A DNA stretch of 10,174 bases from an uncultured Campylobacter sp. (GTDB lineage: Bacteria > Campylobacterota > Campylobacteria > Campylobacterales > Campylobacteraceae), in the NCBI RefSeq assembly GCF_938031315.1, contig NZ_CALHHT010000280.1:1-10174 (forward strand). The letters run 5' to 3'. Made by a program: the position numbers and the translations under genes. A model generated the notes under the pieces. It did not search any database. It worked only from the letters and a program-made list of their open reading frames with translations, and was not told the DNA's origin. Position 1 is the stretch's first letter. The number at the start of each line of letters is the position of its first letter. Below are positions 4,374 through 10,174 of the stretch, piece by piece.

Positions 4374-6707
4374 TTATCTGTTTAAATTTTTGATCTTTTG
4401 TTGATACAGCGGCAGGTCGGAGCGGATTTTTATTATGACCGTATCGTCGCCGTGAGCGCCTCCGCCTATTAAAACGCCTCCGTCATCCGTGCTTACGGCG
4501 CTTTTGAGCCAAAAATCTTGCAATTTCGCTTTGTTTTCGCGCAATATATTGCCGTCCAGATCAAGCTCTAAAAATATCGTCTGATCCTCCGAAGCGTCGT
4601 TTGTGCCGATTAGAAGTAGCCCCTCTTTGTAGTTTGCTAATTTATAGGTCGCGTTTAGCGTATCGGGCAGATCGCAGACGCCGCGATCTCTTCCGCAAAT
4701 TTGCTTTCTCCAAATTTCATTACCTAAGGCATCGAATTTTGCGATATTTGCGCCGAATTTTGCCAGTAGAAATATCGATCCGTCCTTTGCTTTTAGCAAC
4801 TGCGCTTTTTGATCGATTACGAGTTCGTCCGAGGCGCCGCCTTCCATCGTGCGGGCGAAATTTACGCTCTTATGCCAAAGTTCGTCGCCTTTGGCGTTAA
4901 ATTTTAAAAATCCGTCTTTTTCGATGATGAGCAGGATTTCGCTTTCGGATATTTTGGCTATCTTTGTCATGGCGCCGTCAAACGGCCTTTTGCTCTTTGC
5001 GATATTTAGCTTTTTCTTCCATAGCAGTTTTTCTCTCTCGTAAAAGCACAGATCGTCGTTTTCGTCTATCGCGGCAAATTTATCGCCGAAGCTCGCTACT
5101 TCTTTAAATTTAAGCGGAAATTCGTAGATTATCTTTTTCGTTTCGGTGTCTAAAATTTGATTATCCAAAAGCGCGTACGAGTCCATCGCCGCTACCGGTA
5201 TATTGGCTGCGGATACCATATTTAATTTTTTGCGCCAAAGCTCCGCTCCTCGCTCGCTTAACTCAACTAGCGAGACTCGGTATTCGTCGCTCGCACTTGC
5301 AAGGAGCAGATATCCTTGCGGAGATTTTATTATGTTATCGACGGTTCTAAAGCCCTTTTTAGCGTAAGGAAGTTCCCAGATCGCGCCTTTTTCTTCGGGG
5401 CTTTTTTCGGCCAAAATTTCATTTTGCATCTGCGCAGATTGAGCGGATTTCTCGGCGGAGCTTAACGAAGCGCGATCAAGCCCACTTATGAACGCTCCGT
5501 TTTTCGTAAAATAGGAAAAGAATAGATATTCGCCGCGAGACTCGACGCTTACGCCTTTTAGGCTCTGCGGAAAGAGATATCTTTTTATCGGGGTGGGGTC
5601 AAGTTTGTTGCTAAAATCGATCAGATCCACGCTTGGAAACTCCCCCTTTTCGGATATTTTTTTGCCCAAGTAGGCTAAATTTAGATCCTCTATGACTTTA
5701 AAATTATTTAAGTGCGCGCCGCTGTAATACGCGCTTGATTGGGCCGTGTCGTTTTCGCCTAAATCATATAGCCCAAATTCGCTCCAATTTGATGAAAATA
5801 CCCGCTTGCCGTCTTTGGATAGCGCCATTTTATCAATTTCTAAATACGGATGGGCGATATAACGGATCTGCTTTAAGATATTAAAGCTTTGCGCGGCATT
5901 TGCGCGGTACCTATGCATATCCGATATATCTAAAATATAAAACCCCGTCCAGCTTGCCAGCAAAAGCTCATTCTCAGAGAGTAGTTTCAGATCGCCGAGC
6001 TCCTTTATTTCGGATAATCTATGCGGTGCGCAAGCGTAATCGTATTCTCGCTTAGTGACTTTGGAAGGGGCGATAAAATAAGCAAGCTGCGTAAATTTAT
6101 CATCTTTTACGTCATAGGCGGTAAGGGTGCTAAAAAAATCCTTCGCAAAAAGGGTGCGTCCGTCGGCTGAAAGCTCTATTTTGTTTACAAATCGCGCCTC
6201 AAGCCGAGCCGAAATTTTAATATCCCTTCGGTCGCTAAGATTCAGCTTATAAATTCCGAAATTAGGATCGGCGACGAATAGACTTTTGCCGTCTTTGCTC
6301 TGCGCGATATCTATGTAGGCGGGATCAAGCTCATGCTGCGGAAAAGAAAATATGCCCGCAAGCCTTAGAGTGCGCGGCTCGGTAACATCGATCAGGACGA
6401 TACCGCCTTTGTCGTCGCCCAAGCCAAAGAGCGTATTTTGATCCTCAGAAAGGCGCAGCTCGTAAATTTCAAACGGAAGCTTAAGCGCGTTTTTTGCAAG
6501 CTCTCTTTCCTCTAAATTTAGCTCTTGCAGCGCGCCGCCCTGTTTTTTGGCAGCGGCAAGATCGCTTTTAAGGATTAAAATTTCATCCTCTTTCAGCGAT
6601 TTCGCGGCATCTTTGGCAGCCGAAAAATTTTGAGTCGCCGCGCAAATTTCGCAGATAAAAGCCGAAGCGGCTAAAATTTTAACTATAAAATTTCGCTTTG
6701 CTTTCAT
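4374..6707 (-). CDS. Exported double beta-propeller protein (LVIVD-like plus Trp-motif repeats)
   Basis: A 777-residue protein of unknown function, probably periplasmic. Residues 1-24 look like a cleavable Sec signal (MKAKRNF, hydrophobic core, ICAA). Residues about 80-415 contain roughly seven repeats of the LVIVD/beta-propeller type, for example LFGLGDDKGGIVLIDVTEP (93-111), LFVADPNFGIYKLNLSD (143-159) and LLASWTGFYILDISD (249-263). After a polar linker (415-440), a second set of repeats carries a Trp motif: AIWELPY (W444), LWRKKLN (W491), LWKKKLN (W563), LWHKSVN (W611) and IWRKQI (W665). This resembles PQQ-like propellers. Two cysteines (671, 678) flank GRDRGV. The start is supported by GAGG eight bases before the ATG. 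It lies 17 bases after slt, so it is probably the last gene of the gltX-yggT-slt operon and may serve the envelope. No catalytic motif recognised. Confidence 0.85.
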   Translation of the reverse strand: MKAKRNFIVKILAASAFICEICAATQNFSAAKDAAKSLKEDEILILKSDLAAAKKQGGALQELNLEERELAKNALKLPFEIYELRLSEDQNTLFGLGDDKGGIVLIDVTEPRTLRLAGIFSFPQHELDPAYIDIAQSKDGKSLFVADPNFGIYKLNLSDRRDIKISARLEARFVNKIELSADGRTLFAKDFFSTLTAYDVKDDKFTQLAYFIAPSKVTKREYDYACAPHRLSEIKELGDLKLLSENELLLASWTGFYILDISDMHRYRANAAQSFNILKQIRYIAHPYLEIDKMALSKDGKRVFSSNWSEFGLYDLGENDTAQSSAYYSGAHLNNFKVIEDLNLAYLGKKISEKGEFPSVDLIDFSNKLDPTPIKRYLFPQSLKGVSVESRGEYLFFSYFTKNGAFISGLDRASLSSAEKSAQSAQMQNEILAEKSPEEKGAIWELPYAKKGFRTVDNIIKSPQGYLLLASASDEYRVSLVELSERGAELWRKKLNMVSAANIPVAAMDSYALLDNQILDTETKKIIYEFPLKFKEVASFGDKFAAIDENDDLCFYEREKLLWKKKLNIAKSKRPFDGAMTKIAKISESEILLIIEKDGFLKFNAKGDELWHKSVNFARTMEGGASDELVIDQKAQLLKAKDGSIFLLAKFGANIAKFDALGNEIWRKQICGRDRGVCDLPDTLNATYKLANYKEGLLLIGTNDASEDQTIFLELDLDGNILRENKAKLQDFWLKSAVSTDDGGVLIGGGAHGDDTVIIKIRSDLPLYQQKIKNLNR

Positions 6708-6724
6708 TTCGCCGCCTCGTAAAT

Positions 6725-8389
6725 TTATCTAAAATCGTCGCTTCTGCTCGGTATCAGCAGATCTTGCAGCTCCTGCTGCACCGAGACTTTCGCGCGCGGA
6801 TCGAGGATCTGCGAGTAGATGATGAAGTTTGCAAGCACCTTTTTGCCGTAGTCCCTGCTCTCGGCATACGGCACGAGCTCCATACTAAGCCACGGCTCAA
6901 ATTTGCCCTTATTAAACATATCGCCGCGCTGAAGCATCTTTTTGACGAGCCCGAGCCCGCCGTTGTAAGCGTATGCGATGAAAACCGGGCTGTAAATTTT
7001 ACGCTCCAGCCAGTCGATGTGGATGTTGGCGAAGCGGTAAGCGACCTCGGGGCGGAACATATCGTCTTGATCGAAGCCGTCGATTTTGAGTTGCTTTTTT
7101 CCGATTTCGTTAGCCAAAAACGGCATAAATTGCATCATCCCAAGCGCATACGACGTAGATACCGATGCGGGCACGAAGCGGCTTTCTTGGCGGGCGAGCG
7201 CCAAAATTAGCGCCTTGCGGCGATTATCGCCGTCGCCGATATACTCCATAAACGGCGTCGGATAGAAGTTGTCCTTGCCGCCGCTTGCTTTATTCATGAT
7301 GTATGAGTACTCGCCGATGCTTTGTTTGGTGTCGAATTTTTTTGCAAATTCCAAAAGCTGCTCGCGAGACATCCTATCGGCGCTATTTTTCGTGCGAACC
7401 CAAGCGAAAGGATCGGTGATGTCGTAGCCCTCGATGGAATTTTTAGCGGGGTTTGGGATGATGATGTTTAAATTTTTATTTCCCGAAATCTCTTTGGCAT
7501 AAAGCGCGTAGAGGCTGTAGTATTCGCTTGTAGCCAGCTCTTTTACGATATTTTGATCGCCGCTTAGAAGATATATCCAAAATTTCGCATTGTGCACGTC
7601 GTGAGGCTTCTCAAAGCTTGCAGCTGCGCGGCTAAAAAACGCAAGCGCAGCCCCTTCGTCGCCCTGCATGACGGCATTTACGCCCAGCATAAACGCTACG
7701 TCCTTCTCCGCGGTTAGCGGATCGACGCCCGTGAGCGAGCGGCGCAAGTGCGGGTATTTGCGGTTGATTAGCGCGTCGTTGAGAACCGCTTTGAAGCCTT
7801 TTTGCGAAGCCAGTTCGCTTACGAAGGCTGCGTTGGCGTCGATGTCGATCAGAGCGTCCTTGCCGGAGCTTTTTAGATAATTGTAATATAAAAAGTAGTT
7901 TTGCGCATTGCGACTTTGCATAAAATACTCGCTCGGATTTTCGTCGTTAAATCCGCGCAGTAAATTTACGGCGTTTCGCGAAGCCGCGTCTTGGTGACTC
8001 TCTAGTTGCAAAGCGAGCGTCTCGCGCACGGACGGACTTAGCTTGGCGATGAAATTTGGATATGAGCGCGCCTTTTTGCAGGTTAAATTTGCATCTAAAA
8101 TATTGGCGGAGGTAACGCCTGCACAGCGATCCGGACGCTTAGGAGCTTTGGCGATGCCGAAAATTCTATCGAGCTTATCTTTTAGCTTGCCTTTGTAGCG
8201 GAAGATACTCTGTTTTAAAATTTTAATCTCCGCTTTGTTGTATTTCGTCTCATCTATTAGGCGATAGATGTAATAATCCTTAGCTAGGGATTTGGGTTCG
8301 TTTTTAATCTCCTCGTAGCTTAAAATTTTACCGCTACTTGCGGCGCACAGTAGTCCCAAAACAAGGCTAAATTTCAAAAATATTTTCAA
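6725..8389 (-). CDS. slt: Soluble lytic murein transglycosylase
   Basis: Cleaves the MurNAc-GlcNAc bond of peptidoglycan in the periplasm, forming 1,6-anhydro ends during wall turnover. It has 554 residues: an N-terminal signal (MKIFLKFSLVLGLLCAASSG), a long alpha-helical region to about residue 385, and a C-terminal goose-lysozyme-like domain. The catalytic Glu is E402 in ARQESRF, followed by the family motifs YALGMMQFMP (414-423), AYNGG (474-478) and SRDYGKKVLANF (511-522). The start codon is TTG, sharing bases with the yggT stop (TTGA); AGGA lies seven bases upstream inside yggT. No ATG upstream fits, and starting later would destroy the signal peptide. The order gltX-yggT-slt matches both C. 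jejuni and H. pylori (HP0643-HP0645, from memory). Confidence 0.93.
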   Translation of the reverse strand: MKIFLKFSLVLGLLCAASSGKILSYEEIKNEPKSLAKDYYIYRLIDETKYNKAEIKILKQSIFRYKGKLKDKLDRIFGIAKAPKRPDRCAGVTSANILDANLTCKKARSYPNFIAKLSPSVRETLALQLESHQDAASRNAVNLLRGFNDENPSEYFMQSRNAQNYFLYYNYLKSSGKDALIDIDANAAFVSELASQKGFKAVLNDALINRKYPHLRRSLTGVDPLTAEKDVAFMLGVNAVMQGDEGAALAFFSRAAASFEKPHDVHNAKFWIYLLSGDQNIVKELATSEYYSLYALYAKEISGNKNLNIIIPNPAKNSIEGYDITDPFAWVRTKNSADRMSREQLLEFAKKFDTKQSIGEYSYIMNKASGGKDNFYPTPFMEYIGDGDNRRKALILALARQESRFVPASVSTSYALGMMQFMPFLANEIGKKQLKIDGFDQDDMFRPEVAYRFANIHIDWLERKIYSPVFIAYAYNGGLGLVKKMLQRGDMFNKGKFEPWLSMELVPYAESRDYGKKVLANFIIYSQILDPRAKVSVQQELQDLLIPSRSDDFR

Positions 8390-8682
8390 ATGACTGTCCT
8401 ATTGATGATATAGATTATCGCGCTGTCAAAGAAGTTAAGCACGAGCAGGATAAGAAGCGGCGAAAGATCAAACCCGCCGAAAGTCGTAGGCAGATAGCGG
8501 CGCACCAGCGCAAACGCAGGCTCCGTAAGCGCAGAGATCGCGCGGACGATTTTATAAAATTTACCGAACGGATTTGGACGGATGAAACTTAAGACGCAGG
8601 CGACGAAAATTAGCATCATATAAGCTTGAATCACGTAGTGAATACTCACTAAAATGCCGTAAAATACGCTATTTAGTAGCAT
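8386..8682 (-). CDS. yggT: YggT/YlmG family integral membrane protein
   Basis: A 98-residue inner-membrane protein of the YggT family. It has two hydrophobic segments (about residues 6-33 and 73-93) separated by the conserved polar part SFIRPNPFGKFYK, then LTEPAFALVRRYLP and GGFDLSP. Family roles are poorly defined, with links to osmotic tolerance, membrane or division-site organisation in other bacteria and plastids; nothing here narrows that. The ATG overlaps the end of gltX by 14 bases and has a strong AAAGGAG site. Its stop overlaps the TTG start of slt, so all three genes are probably translated in a coupled way. Confidence 0.9.
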   Translation of the reverse strand: MLLNSVFYGILVSIHYVIQAYMMLIFVACVLSFIRPNPFGKFYKIVRAISALTEPAFALVRRYLPTTFGGFDLSPLLILLVLNFFDSAIIYIINRTVI

Positions 8683-9985
8683 CGAGTATCTCCTTTAAAT
8701 CGGCGCGGATCAGCGGATACAGTTCGCTAAGCTCTGGTCCGTGAGGTGCGCCGGTTAGTAAAAATCTAAGCGGCATAAATAGGCTCTTGCCCTTTAAATT
8801 TGTAGCCTGCGAAAGCGCCGCTTTGAAATCATTAAATTCTGCTGGTGCATCGTTTGAGCTTAATAAATTTAAGATCGCCTCTCGCAGAGCCTGCGCCTGC
8901 GCCGCCCACTCCTGCGGGATATCTTTCGCGCCGTAGATCGCTGCGATCTTTTCTTTAATCTGCGGAATAAGGCTTGCTTCTTGAGTGTAAAATTTTATCA
9001 AAGGCGCAAATTTAGGCTCAAGCTCAAAAAGCTCCGCCAGGCGCTGCTCGCTCGCTCTTTTGATATGCTCGCGGTTTATAAAGGCGAGTTTGTCCTCGTC
9101 AAATTTAGCCGGGCTTTTTGAAATTTTAGCGATGTCGAAAAACTCCACCGCCTCATCCATGCTAAAGACCTCTCGCGGCGTTTTGTTGCCGAGCAGGATC
9201 AGATAGTTCGCGATCGCCTCGGGCAGGTAGCCGCTTTGAAGCAGCCATTTTACCGACGAGCTATCCTCGCGCTTGCTCATCTTTTTGCCTTCGGAATTTA
9301 AAATTATCGGCAGGTGGGCGTATTTGATCTCGCCGTCGTAGCCGAGGCTTTGGCGGATCCAGTTTTGCTTTGGCGTGTTTGAGACGTGATCCTCGCCGCG
9401 GATTACGAAGCTCACGCCCTGCATCATATCGTCGCAGGCGCAGGCGAAGTTATACGTAGGCGTCTTGTCCGCGCGCATTATGACAAAGCTGTCGATATTC
9501 TGCGGCTCAAATGCGATACGGCCCTTGATCGCGTCGGTAAATTCCAGCGCGTGATCCGGTTTTTTAAGGCGGATGGTAAAGGGCTTTTCGCAGCCAAGCA
9601 CCTCCTCGTCGCTTAAATGCTCGCAGTGCCCGTCGTAGCGATACGCCTCGCCCGCGTCCTTTGCGGCTTGCTTTTTAGCCTCCAGCTCTTCCTCGCTGCA
9701 AAAACAGCAAAACGCCTTTTTTTCGGAGAGCAGCTTGGCTGCGAACTGCTGATGAAATTTTAAATTTTTGCTTTGATAATACAGGCTCTGCCATGAGATG
9801 CCGAAGCGCTTTAAAATTTCGATTATCTCTTGATCTTTGCCTTCGATATTGCGCGCAGTGTCGGTATCCTCGATGCGCAAAATAAAGCCGCTTTTATCCT
9901 GCAGCGAGCAGATGTAGTTAAAAATAGCCGCGCGTAAATTTCCGATATGCATATCGCCGGTGGGCGACGGAGCGAAGCGATACAA
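8669..9985 (-). CDS. gltX: Glutamyl-tRNA synthetase, probably the GluRS2 type acting on tRNA(Gln)
   Basis: A class I aminoacyl-tRNA synthetase that joins glutamate to tRNA in the cytoplasm. The 438 residues include the HIGH-type motif HIGN (13-16) in APSPTGDMHIGN, a zinc-type motif C94-x-C96-x24-C121-x-H123, and KMSKR (235-239). Campylobacterota have two paralogues. The short one, encoded beside yggT and slt (HP0643 in H. pylori, from memory), is GluRS2, which charges tRNA(Gln) with Glu so that GatCAB can amidate it. Neighbourhood and length favour that type; specificity is inference. The start is TTG: AAAGGA lies six bases upstream, MYRFAPSPTG matches family N termini, and no in-frame ATG occurs before an upstream stop. 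It is the first gene of the operon and is often named gltX1 or gltX2 depending on species. Confidence 0.93.
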   Translation of the reverse strand: MYRFAPSPTGDMHIGNLRAAIFNYICSLQDKSGFILRIEDTDTARNIEGKDQEIIEILKRFGISWQSLYYQSKNLKFHQQFAAKLLSEKKAFCCFCSEEELEAKKQAAKDAGEAYRYDGHCEHLSDEEVLGCEKPFTIRLKKPDHALEFTDAIKGRIAFEPQNIDSFVIMRADKTPTYNFACACDDMMQGVSFVIRGEDHVSNTPKQNWIRQSLGYDGEIKYAHLPIILNSEGKKMSKREDSSSVKWLLQSGYLPEAIANYLILLGNKTPREVFSMDEAVEFFDIAKISKSPAKFDEDKLAFINREHIKRASEQRLAELFELEPKFAPLIKFYTQEASLIPQIKEKIAAIYGAKDIPQEWAAQAQALREAILNLLSSNDAPAEFNDFKAALSQATNLKGKSLFMPLRFLLTGAPHGPELSELYPLIRADLKEILDATK

Positions 9986-10017
9986 TTTAGGTCCTTTGGG
10001 TTTAAATTTAAGCTCAG

Positions 10018-10062
10018 ATTATACTTTTTACTTCCTAATAAAAAGCAAAAACAAAGCAAAAA
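10018..10062 (-). promoter_or_regulatory. Sigma-70 promoter of the gltX-yggT-slt operon
   Basis: The minus strand carries a perfect TATAAT at 10018-10023. Upstream lie regularly spaced T runs (TATTTTTGCTTTGTTTTGC, about 10044-10062), the usual Campylobacter replacement for a -35 box. The expected leader before the TTG start is about 25 bases. This is the clearest promoter in the window. Confidence 0.7.
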
Positions 10063-10067
10063 TAGGC

Positions 10068-10073
10068 TAATAT
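10068..10073 (+). promoter_or_regulatory. Putative -10 box of mscL
   Basis: TAATAT lies 26 bases before the mscL ATG, divergent from and about 45 bases away from the gltX -10 box. The shared spacer is A-rich on this strand (AAAAAGC, AAAAAC, AAAGC, AAAAAT at roughly even spacing), so it may help bend DNA for both promoters. Confidence 0.4.
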
Positions 10074-10099
10074 CGGCGCATCTTATTCAAGGAGACAAT

Positions 10100-10174
10100 A
10101 TGAGTTTCATTCAGGAATTCAAAGAATTCGCGATGAAAGGAAACGTCATCGATATGGCAGTGGGTGTCGTCATC
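10100..10174 (+). CDS. mscL: Large-conductance mechanosensitive channel, N-terminal part (cut by window end)
   Basis: MscL is a homopentameric inner-membrane channel that opens under high membrane tension and releases solutes on sudden osmotic downshift. Only the first 25 codons are visible: MSFIQEFKEFAMKGNVIDMA followed by VGVVI. This is the family's N-terminal amphipathic helix (FIQEFKEFAMKGNV) and the beginning of the first membrane helix, which forms the pore. The ATG has a strong AAGGAGA site at good spacing. The gene is divergent from gltX. Nothing suggests damage, but most of the protein (usually about 130 residues in total) lies beyond the window. Confidence 0.9.
   Translation, partial: MSFIQEFKEFAMKGNVIDMAVGVVI

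Noticed and set aside
6645..6707. Lipoprotein signal in the propeller protein (Cys 19 or 22)
   Set aside because: The residues before the cysteines (AFIC, CEIC) do not fit a lipobox; an ordinary cleavable signal ending near ICAA fits better.
6698..7210. 170-codon open frame antisense to slt
   Set aside because: It is fully inside the catalytic part of slt, which has clear family motifs; composition is what the complement of that gene would give.
9823..10059. ATG-started frame that might extend gltX upstream
   Set aside because: It is in a different frame from gltX, spans the TATAAT promoter, and has no synthetase motif; the gltX frame itself meets a stop upstream without an ATG.

Overview
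The window looks like chromosomal DNA from a Campylobacter. The best guess is one of the less AT-rich, oral-type species (the gracilis/curvus/showae/rectus group). Reasons: the gene order matches, from memory, the Campylobacter jejuni block Cj0839c-Cj0845c (small Cys protein, fbp, mobB, lipoprotein, slt, yggT, gltX); the protein sequences are Campylobacterota-like; the promoters carry T-rich tracts upstream of a TATAAT-like -10; and the word AAATTT is very frequent, as I associate with these genomes. Species assignment is inference.

Layout from left to right. Positions 1-962 hold no convincing gene. They contain degenerate short-period repeats, AAATTT-rich spacer, two hairpins sharing a 17-base palindromic motif, and a good intrinsic terminator for the operon on its right. 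Positions 963-2519 (minus strand) are a compact operon mobB > fbp > small four-cysteine protein: molybdenum cofactor maturation, gluconeogenic fructose-1,6-bisphosphatase and an unknown. A 100-bp divergent promoter region follows. Next comes a plus-strand pair: a lipoprotein (2620-3141) and an unrecognised 319-residue protein with a low-complexity tail (3152-4111). A 262-bp convergent intergenic region (4112-4373) holds inverted repeats that could terminate transcription from either side.

Positions 4374-9985 (minus strand) form a four-gene operon transcribed from a clear TATAAT promoter at its right end: gltX > yggT > slt > a large exported beta-propeller protein. The first three genes overlap each other, and gltX and slt both use TTG start codons. 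At the right edge, mscL begins on the plus strand, divergent from gltX, and is cut off by the window end.

Functionally this is mostly housekeeping: tRNA charging (the GltX is probably the GluRS2 type that makes Glu-tRNA(Gln) for later amidation), peptidoglycan turnover, osmotic protection, cofactor synthesis and gluconeogenesis. The parts that do not match the remembered C. jejuni order are the 319-residue protein and the 777-residue double-propeller protein. Both sit at the convergent junction between the lipoprotein and slt, and they are the most likely accessory or under-described genes. The most unusual DNA-level signal is the density of AAATTT, which fits the RAATTY self-recognition/methylation site known from C. 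jejuni transformation; the link here is speculative.
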